Both the position numbers and the translations under genes were made by a program. The notes under the pieces were generated by a model, which saw only the letters and a program-made list of their open reading frames with translations, was not told the origin of the DNA and searched no databases. From Xylaria sp. FL1777 (taxonomy: Eukaryota; Ascomycota; Sordariomycetes; Xylariales; Xylariaceae), in the NCBI GenBank assembly GCA_022578965.1, contig MU400573.1:174186-238185 (forward strand): DNA of 64,000 nucleotides, in the 5' to 3' direction. The first letter of the stretch is position 1. Every line of letters starts with the position of its first letter. Shown here piece after piece: positions 36,090 to 48,291 of this stretch.

Positions 36090-37866
36090 GAGACGAATGA
36101 CGACCCTAGGATTACCTCAACTCGGCACATACTACACACGACATGAACCAATACTCTGCACATATTATTTTTATTTTTTATCGAAACACATCGCAACGGA
36201 GTTCTATATCGAATTTGATGAGCAATCATACTATCACCTGTTCGAATGTTCAAGAAAGAATATAATGAGGCACAAAGCCACCACCAGCTAATTGCACACC
36301 AACTTGCAGACTGTTGGATGATTAAATTTCGGATAGCTGGGCCCAGGAAAAGTACTTCGGCATATTTTGCATTAGCTTTGTGTGGTCATCAGACCTAGTG
36401 GTGACTAGGAATTCCACGGCGAACATTACGGAGGACAATTGCATATCATCAAGGCGTTGGGAGGTAATGTTTCTACTTATGACATAACGGAACATAGGGC
36501 CATCCACGGGCGGAATACCACATCTATTTACACGTTCACATCATTAGCTTTGCACACCAGTTATTTGTAGTCCTGTAGGGTCTATTTTGATAACCATGCT
36601 GAATTTGGCGAATAAGGTCTACCGTCATAGCCTCACATCGAGACACGAGAGAGGGATTCTATAAAAAGACCAACTACCTAAGGCGGTACTTGAGAAATAA
36701 CCGCCTATGACATGTTGTTTAGGGCAGGATAAACTAATAAAATAACGCAATCATCACCATTGTCTCAGAACACTTCGTGTAATTCTCGTCTTCCCAGTAA
36801 GTATCTGTAGAACGAAATGACTACAAACGAACACTCGTCATTAAGCACGACCAGGCAGAACGACTTACTTTTACTATCGAGAAAGCCTAAAAAAATCTCC
36901 TTATTCCCCCGGGAATTTTTATCACCAAAGCAAGCAGTCCACGCCTAAACGATCTGATCTATCTATCTATTACTCGCTATATCCTCTCTCTCTCTCGCCT
37001 GGTTCTCCCGCAGGAAGCGGAATTGGGGTTTGTTTCGCTTTCCCTAGACTACATACTTTCATTCTATCAAGCCAACCGAAGCCAACCCGTTAGAGACGAA
37101 CGATGACGAATTAAGTCCGATAAAAAAATGACGACAAGCAATTGATCTACGCAAGTTTGGAGAAGAAGAGCAAGTAAATGAGCGAGGATCTGTCTGTAGT
37201 ATAGTACAGGGTTGATTGAGCGCGATAGCATATAGCACATGTTGCCTACCCGGGTAGTGAGCGATAGATAATATGAGCGAGGTTGTGCTAGGGACGACGG
37301 CGGCGGACGACGCAAATTATCCGGATCGACCGGGTCGGCTGTCTTGTTCCATCCTCGGGTCTGTTTGAGTTATTCCGGTCTCAGTGGCTACCTAACCTAC
37401 CTGGTATGGTAGTAGTATATACTATCTATAGTTATACCTATCGGATTACCCAAAACCAAATCGACAATAAACTTGAGAGTTGCGTGTTTCGGTTGCGATA
37501 GGCGAAATATCCCGATCTGTTCCTGGCTTCCGGTGATTACGCGGCACTTGAGACGGTTTTATTGGAGGAATCTACGGCGTATGTATTTTAAGTTGAACGG
37601 ATTAGGTAGTCTTCAATTAATTATCTTCTCTTCATTACGGTCATCCTCCTCATTGTCCTTGTTGCGCATATCATGTGGTGCTACATAATTTGTCGACATG
37701 ATACTACAGATGACGGGGACATCGATATATAGGCTCGGACCTCCTACTAGACCAAAAGGGGGCATACAGCATACGACACGTAACATGGTAGTTTGACAAG
37801 TGATGGCTGTACATAGACTTCCCCCTTTTATTGGGAGGTAATTACGAGTAATCAAGCTGCCTCTTT
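36090..37866. other. Convergent intergenic region
   Basis: This lies between the stop codons of the 492-aa protein and the Zn2Cys6 factor. A (CTAT)n/(CT)n tract sits at about 36957-36997. No ORF with protein character was found. Confidence 0.5.
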
Positions 37867-40538
37867 TCAGAGGTACTCACTCAAAACCGAGACTCTCGTT
37901 CGGGCTGCGTCGGAGCCATGCTCCCCGTTACTCATTATCTTCATGATCTGAATCATGCGTGCTGTAGTTCCATCATGTCATATTAGCCACAGTTTGTTTG
38001 AGCTGTAAATAAGAGACTAGACTTGCCGATATCCGCTTTCGCCTTCACGAAGAGCGGGTCTCGCGTTATCAGGTCAGCCGTGGAAGGATCCCGTGCTGCC
38101 TCCCGTAGCACACCACCTATGCACAATGCCTCGAGGAATGCCCGGTGGTTGAACACCCACCAAACTCTTGCCTCGGTATCGAAGAGCGTAAAGAGGACAA
38201 AGAAGGTGGTGATGGCCTCGTGAGCCGCCTCGAGAGTGCCACGGATGTTTACGGGTACATCGGAGCTCTCGGAGGCGTGCACGAGCATAAGGTTGTGGTA
38301 GTAATTAGAACTGAGGAAAAGCGTCTGTCGCACAACGCGCTTGTTGTTATTGGCGAGCTGTGCGATGGTGTCGGGGTCCCAGGAGCGGAAAATGTCGGGG
38401 AACGACCGGTACACGGAGCGGAAGTCAGCCACGAGCTTGGACTTTTGCCGTTGAGTCGAGCAGATGGGCAGGTCGAGCGATCGCGGGCTGCATATCGTCT
38501 CCTGCACTAGGTTCGCCAGCATCCAAGACCCCTTGATGTATGCTGTATCGGTGGGGTCTGAATGGGCGACGGCGACTGACTGCTCGGTGAAATCGTCTAT
38601 CCTCACGTCGGTATGTGTTGCGCTTGGGGGTAGAGAGAGCAGAACAGTCAAGAAAGTATCTTGAAGTAGGACTGCTTGCCAAAGTTTCCGCCTTTGCTGC
38701 TTCTCGAATATAGAAGCAGTAGGTGTTACTATCAAACAGTTAATTTCCCCGCAACATCAGTAGCTGGCTGTTTGTTCAAGAGATTTTTGTTACATACCAA
38801 TGTTGGGGTCCCTATGTAGGCCCATGGCGTAAGCCTGGCGCATGAGTATACCTGCATAGGCCCAGCCATCCGATACATGACTATCGTTGATTAGGAAGTA
38901 ACAGAGCAATACCATGGCCTGAACTGAGTGTATAGAGGCAGTACTGAGATAGGAGCTCATACGCAACGCCTGGTTGGCAGCCGAGGCGTAGAACTCGGCC
39001 GTCTGTTTTCGATCCTGGGGATTCGTGCTCGAGACGAACTGCGTCCCCAGCGCTAACATGACGAAAACCAGCGATACAAAGGAGGCCTCATTCTGCCCCG
39101 AGTCTTTCATGATCCAGAAGCGCTCGTACTCGGCGTAGAAGGTGTGGCTGTGTATCATGGGGTAGATGGGGTCGACGCACTCAAAATACTGATTCAGCAG
39201 GATGTCGGCCTGCAGCTTCTCGGGGAGGACCCCGATGACCTCAGGGAGACCACCCTCGCAGGTCCAGTAATTGGCAAAGGGGTGCTCCGAGCCTATCCCG
39301 AAAACGTTGAAAGCTGTTGGGTGCGAAAAAGGAATGTTAGAGAGAAGACCAGCAGACGAAGCAACAGACCCACGCGTCGCCATGTTTCCGGTGAGAATAC
39401 CTCGGTCTGCTATATTCGGCGCCGCGGTTTTTATACCGCTTGCTGACAGCCTCTTCTTAGGCGGTTTTGTCATCCTGCGGCCGTTGGTAGCAGATCGCGT
39501 CGTCTCCCTTTTCGAGTTAAGGTCAGATCAGAATTCGACCACATGAGAGACACGAATATAATATCAGCAGGATAACGGATACTTGACTCACTCCAGGAGG
39601 TTTGCAACATGCGCATAGCGACATTCTGTCTGCCGTTTTATGCCTGGCCGCATGAACTGTCAGCAATTGTCCGATTGACGCACCGAAATGCGCAGGATAC
39701 TTGAGAGACTTACATGCCAAGCAATGTGGTCTACCTCTATCACACTAGAACCCAGCTGACCGTTAATATCTCTTTTCTCGAGCATCATTTGGGCCAATCA
39801 GGGCCATCAGGGAAGTAGGCCAAAAGCATATCACAAAGCGGGCAATGCCGTCCAGCTAGTCAGGTATCACCGACGGCACGTACCACCACCCAACTCCCGC
39901 CGCATTTGCGCGTTTATAGACCTTTGGAAGGACGACAGCCTTCGCGAGCTATTGGTGCTTGCATCAGTACCACGTCGTACTGACGCAATACGCCCCACCA
40001 GTCCTCAGGAAGAACTATATGCAGTAGGTTGTTTGAAACCCAGCATAGGTGTGGCATTTGTGTGGCATAGACGGTATAGACGGTTGAGCTGGGAGAGGGT
40101 AAAAAAATAAAATAATAATAATAACTAATAATAAAGAATAAAATTGACGAAGAGAAATCGTCAGAAAAAGGACCCAAAAAAAGGAGAAAAAGGAGGAATT
40201 GAAAAGGAAAAGGCAAAAAAGTGAAAAAAAGAGGTACTTACCTTTGTCTTACGCTCGACACATTCATGACAGGAGAGCGTCGGCTTATTACGCTTCTGCT
40301 TCTTTTTGAGAGGTTCAGATAACAATGGGCCGGCGGCGGCGCTGCTGCCGGTGCTAGCCTCATCGTCCGGCTCCGACTTAGCCAAATAGAAAGGCTGATG
40401 GCTGGAGTCGGGCGAGGCGTAGACGGAATTGGTGGAATCGGGACTTAGTATGGCGGGAGGCGAATGGATCGAAGAAGTCCCGATGGCGCCTTGGCCGCTG
40501 CTGTACGACAACGGCGGCGGGAATTGCGAGCTCGACAT
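37867..40538 (-). CDS. Zn2Cys6 fungal-specific transcription factor (six exons)
   Basis: Exons on the minus strand: 40538-40242, 39744-39714, 39643-39592, 39507-38798, 38728-38027 and 37961-37867, 1887 nt, 628 aa, all in phase. The zinc cluster CHECVERKTK-CDRGRPHCLACIKRQTEC has six Cys spaced 2-6-6-2-6, with a basic KKKQKRNK run just before it. It is assembled from three exons, including a 31-nt micro-exon. The later part has the features of the fungal transcription factor middle domain: YFECVDPIYPMIHSHTF, AGILMRQAYAMGLHRD, FEKQQRRKLWQAVLLQD. The last intron uses a GC donor (gcaagt..ctacag) and leads to an exon ending ARTRVSVLSEYL. The N-terminal ~90 residues are Ser/Pro-rich. It should bind DNA in the nucleus; its targets are unknown. 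The start MSSSQFPPP is chosen because sequence upstream, although open to 40970, looks like leader. Confidence 0.88.
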
Positions 40539-43500
40539 GCGCGGAGGTTGGTTGTGTCTGCCGTGGGGTCGTTCGGCCCTGTTTACCCTTACGTAGTAGT
40601 GGAAGCCCAGCAAATCCGGGGGGACGGGAATTGCTAAGGCTGAGGCGGGTATTTGTTGGGAACAATCCTGGATCGTCACCACAAAGCAGACTAGTCGACG
40701 GTGCCGAGTGAAGAGGCGCGAAGGGGCAGGTCTTGGCCGGGCCGGGAATAACGGGCGAGCGGTTGCGAGATGCTGGGCCTTTTTACGAATCGGGGGTGCG
40801 AGGGCTGGAGAGGGATGGGTATAAAAGCCCTCGGGGGACGGAAGAGGGGAAGAGCCAAGGCGGCCGTCGCGTTTGGGGGAGGAGAAAAATGGAGATGCAG
40901 TAGATATAAACAACGAAACAACGGGAGGGAAGAGCAGGCGGTACGTCGATGCTACCTGCTGTTGTTCCAAGTCGTATTATGGCAACTGCGTCTGGGTGGC
41001 CCGGCGCTCTCGTTCTCGCTCTCGCTCTCTGCTGGGCTGTGCGTATAAGTCTAGGTAGGTACGTATAAATAAGTAAATACCTACCTAAATACCTACTAGT
41101 AGGTAAGCAAGTGTCCAAGTATAATAAGTATAAGGCCTGGGTTTCTGGTCTACACTACTAGTAACTACGAGTATAGACTAGTGAGTGGGCGTGGGAGACA
41201 GAAGCAGCAGGGTCACGTCACCGACAAACGCCCATGGCGGCATTGACAATCACTAATCAACTATTTACACAGCCCACATGCATTTATACTTATTCGTGCC
41301 TACGGTAGCCGATTGCATTCTTCATGTACGGTAGTCTACAGTAGGTGTGTAGACTAGGGACCAGACACCACGGCTACGGCTACGGCTACGGTATTAGTTC
41401 CAGACTTATCTAAGTGTCCGGCCAGGAATAAAGTGGAATAATGTGGATTGCCTCGGTACCTCGTCAATACATGTATGTATGCAGGTGGCAACTGGCAGCA
41501 TCTTCTATCTGCCTATACATATAAGTATACGACGCTACGATCAAACGCAGGTAGATTTTTTTTTTTTTTTTCCATAAGGTACTTGACAAGTACAATGGTG
41601 ATCTATCTGGAAGTGGTATAAGTCCGCCTCTTGGTCTATCTAGTGCTGAGCAGTTACGCATACACATCTCAGAACCACCATACCTCCCAGCTCGGTAGGT
41701 AGGTAGGTAGTTACACTGTATCTGCGTGGCGGATAGCCCACCCGCAACACCAGGAGTCGTGAGCACCGAGCACCGCACCAACACTAGCCGTCGCGGGTTT
41801 CACGTAGCCGAAATAAGAGGACTACATGAGTTGGTGGTAAGACGTGGTAGGATTCAAGTGTCAATTGACGTAATAGAGTTGTGTCGTCGTAACTCAGTCG
41901 TTAATACCTAGTACCAGCCCACGGGGGCAGCTTGTACCTCGAAGTAGCGTGGAAGGGAGGGGATGTCGTCCCCCGGTGGCAACAAGGGTGATGGATGGTC
42001 TACGGTCGACAACTGTGTGACTTTCAGGGAGTCACCAGCCAGAGCTAATGTAGGTAGGTAGATATGGTAACCAACGTGCAGCGCATGGGGAACACCTATC
42101 CCCGATGTTCCCTCTTCCTATCTCCGATCCCAGTATATAACTGGCAACCACAGCGGCCGTATTACTGGCCTAGTCTATAGTTAGTTATACCACGACATAC
42201 ATGCAGTATTGCCTTCGATACCTAGAGTTACATGTAAGAAAGAGAGATACAAGCAACTTCAACATGCTATTATTACACACAAACAAACACATCTGGGAGC
42301 CGTGATGGACTGATCTGCCAACACATCAGAGTTGCAGTTTCGTCCCAAGTCAATGAATTGAATCGGCAACTCGTCTCCTCAGATCGATTCCCCCGTACTG
42401 GGTCGTCTGCAGTCAGAATCACCGAGTTGTCTCCTGCCCTCGACTGAGATTACCGAGGATGGCTTAGTCAGTGTCTGCAGGCCCTCTCGAATCACGAGCA
42501 CGCAGGCATTAGAGCAGAGCGCTATTGCCCCTGTCAGCATATGCATGTATTGTCCCCCAGTTGAGGATCCGTGACTGATATGAGATGGCGTCAGCGCCGT
42601 GACTTTCGCGGCTTTCGGACCGGGCTTTGCTTGCTCGCCCTTCCTTGTTGCACGGTTCCGGGCTCGGAGACGAGAGCGTCTAATTGCGATCTTGACGCGA
42701 ACCAGCGCAAGGTACGGCATGGGAACTGGGAGCCTTCTATACTGTGCATGACAAGCGTACAGATGAGTACCGGTATACCTGGTTGGGTACTTCAGTTACT
42801 GCGTGGGAAGTCCGCAGGGCTGAGGTCACCGCTTACCGGAGTTGGACGTCGAAGCTTGATTCTCTCGTGTCCAATCAAAGCGACCCGACGCGACCCAGAG
42901 CGACCAGAGCAACCCCCGACAACTCCGCACGAACTCCATCGTGCAAGCTGCGCCCACGCAAACTATTACTCAGCCCGGGTCTGAGTTCTCCCTACGCCCT
43001 CTTGCCATTCCAGTGCTGCGTTGAACAACTCTCTGGTTTGATTAGCGACAGTCAGCGTTTCCCAACTCAAGAGGGTATAGTCGTGCTAATTGACTAATCA
43101 TTATTAAATCGGATATAATAAGATCATCGTGTTCAAGAATCAAACGAGTATGAACTAATAAAGTGTCATGCAAGTCTGATCGCGAAGCACTGCCCTTCAC
43201 TGGTTAACATCAGATCCAAGCTTGACTGGTGTATCAGCTGTTCCTAACTTCTCAACGGGGCGATCCCCGAATCCCGCCGCGCTTAAACCTTGCCTATATG
43301 TTTTGTCATCTGCGTCACGGACTTAACAATATGCATCTTCGCCTATAAGCAGACATTGCGTCAAGATGCCTCGCCACTTCATGCGCGAGCCGGAATAGGA
43401 TAATGACTCAATGGCTAGGTCTCACTTCTCTGACATAACTTCAGATTGCCTGGCTCACGCATATGTTTGTCAAGAACCGCTGCCACGCGCCCTGGGACCT

Positions 43501-44561
43501 GGAGAAAAAGGCACTGAGGCTGCAGATATGCGGAAACCCTGGCGAAAGACATTCGTCCTTACTCCATGTTCCACAAGTCTGACCACCAATCCCGCGGGCA
43601 TTCGGATAATGCGTAATCAAGGAAAGTGAAGGAAACTGCCCGAGAAGGAAATCGCCCACGAGGTCTTGCAAGCGAAGACATCGTTGCTTTTCGTTTCAAA
43701 GCCAAATTCTAATATCAGTCTTCGGCCGAGTACCTTTATGTTTACAAAGCACCTTACCAAGACACGGTTTGTTTATAGCCCACCATAAGATTGATCGAAA
43801 GATATGGTACGAATTTCCTTGAAGAACCCTGGAAGGGAATCCAATGCTAGTAATTATAACTTGGATGTTCTCTATACAAAACCCCTTCCGAAGTAAAGAT
43901 GTAGTAAGTCTTAAAAACAGAAGCCTAGATAGCACTATCTTCTTCTTCAGTAGTCAACAGGATAGAGAAAGCCTCTGATATGTTGGGCACAAGCTAAGTA
44001 CTATTCATAGTTCCTACTCGCTAGTCATACTAGGTGGTCAGTTGATTTATTTAGCTATACCACTTTTCTTCGTGCTTTGTGTTCAAGTTATAAGAGCATT
44101 GCAATAAATAAGAGGCATTTATGTGTAGCGTTTTGTCCCATGACCTTAATCAAATCTAAAATCTGCCGGTGGTGAAAATAGCAAGGTAGTATGTATATCT
44201 CTTTAGCATAAAGGTAACTACTTTCCTAGAGCCAGAGCTTTTCCTTTAACACAAAATATCATCACACTCTATATGTATGTTTAACAAAATTAAATGTACT
44301 AGCTGTGACTGTTTCTATGGAAAGAAATACTGTAAACGAGCCTCTTATTTGAATTTCCCTCATTTTCTTCGGTTACCCCTAAGATTTGCCAACTTCATCA
44401 TAACACTTATTCAGACAGTCAAACGCGCAAACGTCAAGATGGAGAGAGCCCGAGAAATAAAACAACAGCTTTCATGATACCACGAAGATCACCAAACATA
44501 CCGAGAGTTCGCAAACAACCCATATTTACATATGTCTCTAACAATCACTATTTGACCAATA
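40539..44561. other. Gene-free region between the transcription factor and the orphan gene
   Basis: The part next to 40538 is the leader and promoter of the transcription factor (a CTCTCG-type tract at about 41007-41029). Simple repeats: CGGCTA x4 (about 41371-41391), T16 (41556-41571), GGTA x4 (41695-41710). From about 43.7 kb composition drifts toward A+T. No ORF has recognisable protein character. Confidence 0.5.
41556..41571. repeat. Poly-T run
   Basis: Sixteen consecutive T in intergenic DNA. Confidence 0.6.
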
Positions 44562-45288
44562 ATGGTTTACTACTTACCAACCGATAAAGCCCAACAGTAC
44601 GGATGTTTAATCGAACAGGTCCTTTGTCCTCAAAAAGAATACCCATTTAACTTCAACTCACCAGAACAATGCCGTTGTAAAGAATTTGACAGGAGTATAA
44701 AAGAAGACGAACGATATAGAGAAAGCCTAAACCGCTATCTCCGTCGTGCAATAGCCACAGCAATCAAAAGGTAAGGCAAGGAAAGCACAAGCAGCTAACT
44801 AATACCAAAAAGCAACAACAAAACTCAAACACTAAATAAACACTAACAGGTTCATCATGAGCTCACAAGAGCGCTTCCGCGCCGCCGTAAGGGACCTGCT
44901 AGAAGAAGAAGCCGAATATTCAGCCCAGCCATCAACGCGGCCCCCAGCACCACGCTACAACAGCACCCCATCACGCCCGGCGCCCACACACCATGAGCCC
45001 AGCCGGGCCCGGGCAGCAACAACATTCGACGACATGCTAGAGCAGGCACAAATAGGCAAGCTCTCGCCGCCGAAACGGTCTAGATCCCTCCAGCGGGTCT
45101 CAACAGTAGTCCGGAAATTCCTGGGCCAGAGCGCCGAGAGCAAAGCCGCGAAGCGCGAAAGGGCAGCAGCGGCAGCAGAGGAGAGGAAGCAAATGTACCG
45201 CCAGCTGCGCGAGGAAGCCGTTCGAACCCGCTCGATTCCCTCCTCAGCTCCTTGGAGTCATAAATTGCCATTCTGGGCAATATTTTAG
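44562..45288 (+). CDS. Orphan protein, 215 aa, two exons, at the edge of the AT block
   Basis: Exon 1 is 44562-44770 and exon 2 is 44850-45288 (648 nt). The 79-nt intron starts GTAAGG, carries GCTAAC and ACTAAC candidates for the branch site and ends AACAG; the codon AG|G is rebuilt and the frame continues as RFIMSSQERFRAAVRDLLEE. No domain is recognised. The first exon encodes a Cys-containing region (CLIEQVLCPQKEYPFNFN, then QCRCKEFDRS). The second has an acidic helix (DLLEEEAEY), a Pro-rich linker, a basic stretch (SPPKRSRSLQRVSTVVRKF), an Ala/Glu/Arg helix and the tail APWSHKLPFWAIF. Exon 2 is much richer in G+C than the DNA on either side. The last ~47 nt of coding sequence belong to the direct repeat that starts the AT-rich block, so the present C-terminus may be contributed by that element. 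The gene model is moderately sure, the function unknown. Confidence 0.55.
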
Positions 45289-46905
45289 CTCTAGAAACAT
45301 TGTTTTGAAAGTTGTTTTAGGAGCTGTTTTAGGAGTTAACACGCAGCTATATATTAAGACTGCTTAAAATTAAAACTGCTTAAGACTAAAACTGCTTAAA
45401 ATTAAAACTGCTTAAAACTAAAACTGCTTAAAACTAAAACTGCTTAAAATTAAAACTGCTTAAAATTAAAACTGCTTAAGATTAAAACAAAATAAAAGTT
45501 AGTAATACTAAATAAATTTATTAAAAATTGTTTAAAAAATACTGCTTAATATATAACTTTTTTAGCTTAATATAAAGCGTATTTTTAAATTAAAACTAGT
45601 ATTAAAAAACAGTTTTATACTATTAAATATAGCAGTTAAAAAACTTTAAATAAATAGCAAATAAAACTATTTGCTTTGTTTATATTTATTAAACTAATAT
45701 ATTAAGTAGTTTTAAATAAAAAAACTAGTAATATTTTATTATATTTAATAATTATATAAACTTAGCATTTTTTATTTAGTATAATTTTTTTTTTTATTTT
45801 GCTAGCATATTTAAAAAAAACTTATATTTAATATTTCTTAATAATTTTATTTTAACTATTAATTTTTTATTTTTTTATTTTTTTATTAAAACTAAATTAT
45901 AAATTATTAAAACAGTTTTAAAAATTTTATATAAGCTAAACTTATAAATTTTAATAACTTATAATACTTTTTATTTATAAATAATACTTTTTTTGTAATA
46001 TTTATAAACTTTAATAGCTTAAAGCATTTTTTTTTTTTTATAAACTATATTTTTTTATTTGTATTTATTAGTTAATAAAAAAGCAATAATTTAACTAATA
46101 ATTTAAATAAAGTTATAAAAGCTATATATTTAGTAGTTTTTAAACTAAATATATATTAAAATATATTAACTTTTTTAAAAATAAATTATAGCTAAGCAAA
46201 GTTTATTATAAAGCTATATAAAAATACAATTATATTTTAAAACAAAAAAATAGTTTATATTATTTATATAAATATATAGCTTTAGCTATTAAATATAAAA
46301 GTAATATTTGCTTTTAAATAAAACGTTAAACATATTTTTTTTTTAAGTTATAAAAAAATCGTTCGTAAAAACTAAAAAATGTTATAAAATGCTTAAAAGC
46401 TATATAATAATAAGTTTTTAGTACTAAAATACTAATTAAAACTAAATTGCTTTTAACTTTAATAAAAATAAAGTAAATTTATAAATAGTATTTATAGCTA
46501 TTTAGCAGCAAACTTATTAAAAATTAAAAATAGCTATATAATTTATAGCATTTATATAAGCTTATTGCTTTTATAAACGCTAAAGCTTTTATATATTTTA
46601 ATTAAAGCGCTATATATACTAGCTAATTTTTAAAATAAAGTTTTTAATTATTAAATTAAGTATTATTTAAAAGCTAATGTTATATTTATTAAAAACTTTT
46701 TAAATTAAGCTAAAAAAAACTAGTTTTTAGTAGTTTTATTGCTTATAATAATATTATTACAAATAAACTTTATTAAAAAACAAAAGCAATAATAATAGCT
46801 ATATAATGTTTTAATAAATGCTATGTTTTTTTAGTATGTTATAAATAATATATTTAGCTATAAAAAACAGCTAGCATTATAATTAAAACTAAACATATTT
46901 AAATT
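45242..46905 (+). repeat. Left copy of a long direct repeat (at least 1.66 kb)
   Basis: Collinear with 62338-64000 at an offset of about 17,096 bp (17,095 at the end, one small indel). Landmarks agree at 45257/62353, 45359/62455, 45487/62583, 46021/63117 and 46901/63996. Over the stretches compared, differences are almost all C/T or G/A. The first ~100 bp of this copy are nearly unmutated, while the right copy is already converted there. Confidence 0.9.
45359..45486. repeat. 16-bp tandem array, 8 copies (left)
   Basis: Eight units of the form ACTGCTTAAAAYTAAA in perfect 16-bp register, varying by transitions only. It is part of the long direct repeat. Confidence 0.92.
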
Positions 46906-48291
46906 AAAGAACTTTTTATAAAGCAAATAAACATTAAAAATATTATTTGCTATAAACTATAAAATATGCAATATTAAAAACAATTAATTATTAAGCATAA
47001 AAAAAAATAAATCAGAAAACTATTAGTAGTAAACTAATTAGCTATTAAACAATTAATTAAAACTTTTTGTTATATTAAAAGTATAATAGCTTGTTTTATA
47101 TTATTTATAATTAATTACTTTTAGTTATAATATAACTAAAAAGCAATTTTTTTTGCTTTATATAATTTTAGATTTATTTAATAACTAAGTTTTTTGCTTG
47201 TTTTTTTTTATATACTATGTTTTATTTTAAAAAATAAAATATAAATAAAAAAACCTTTTTATTTTTGCTTAAAATATTTTATAAAAAGCAAGTAAAAAAT
47301 GTAATAAATATGCTAAATAGTATAGCTTAAATAAGCTTAATTTAAATAGTATAAAACTGCTTATTATTATAATACATAACTTTAAAAAAAAACATAAAAA
47401 AGCTAACTATATATTTAAGCTAAACATAAATATTATTATTTAAAATAGCTTTAAGCTTTTTTATGTTTTATTTATAGCACATTTATTATATATAATACTT
47501 TATAAAAAGCATAATTATAAAATTATAATGCTATTTAGCTTAAAAAAATATTTTAGTTAAAAAAGCTTTAATTTAGTTTATAACTTTAATTATGCTTAAT
47601 ATATATTAATGTTTAAATTAGCTTTTATAAATAATATTTGTTATAACTTTTATGTTTAAAAACTTAGTAAAATTTGCGCTTATGTATTATTTATGCTTTT
47701 AAAGCACTTTTTTTAAAGCATAAAAAATAGCTGCAGTTTTAATATATAAAGATTTAAAAAAAAAAGTTTTATAATTATTTAACTTTAGTAAATAGTTTTT
47801 GTTAATATAATTAAAAATATTTATTACTAGCTTAAGCTATACTAAAATAATTAATACTTTAATTAAAAAGTTTAAATTTAAAGCTTACAATTAAAGTTTA
47901 AATTTTTATTAATAAGTTTATACTTTAATTATTTTTAGCTTTATTTTTTTAATAAACTTAAGCATGCTTTAAACTATTAAAAAAATTTAAAAAATCTATT
48001 AAAAGTAAAATATAATAACATTATATAAAAAAGCTAGCATTATTATTATATTAAGTATAATTAGTAGTTTAATTTATAATAAGCATTAAAAATTTATTTA
48101 AAAGCTTTTTATAAATAACTATTATTATTTTTATATAAGTATAAAAACTGTAGTAAGAAATTTTCCTTTAAATATGCTTTTAAAGTTTATATATAAAGCA
48201 ATTATTTTAAGCAAAAAAGAAATTATAAATATAATAAATATAACTAAAGTTTTATTTTAATTATTAGCTTATATTAGTATAACTATAATAC

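Noticed and set aside
40539..40970. N-terminal extension of the transcription factor to an upstream alternative start
   Set aside because: The frame is open, but the sequence has no conserved character and no good ATG; the ATG at 40538 gives a typical Ser/Pro-rich N-terminus before the zinc cluster.
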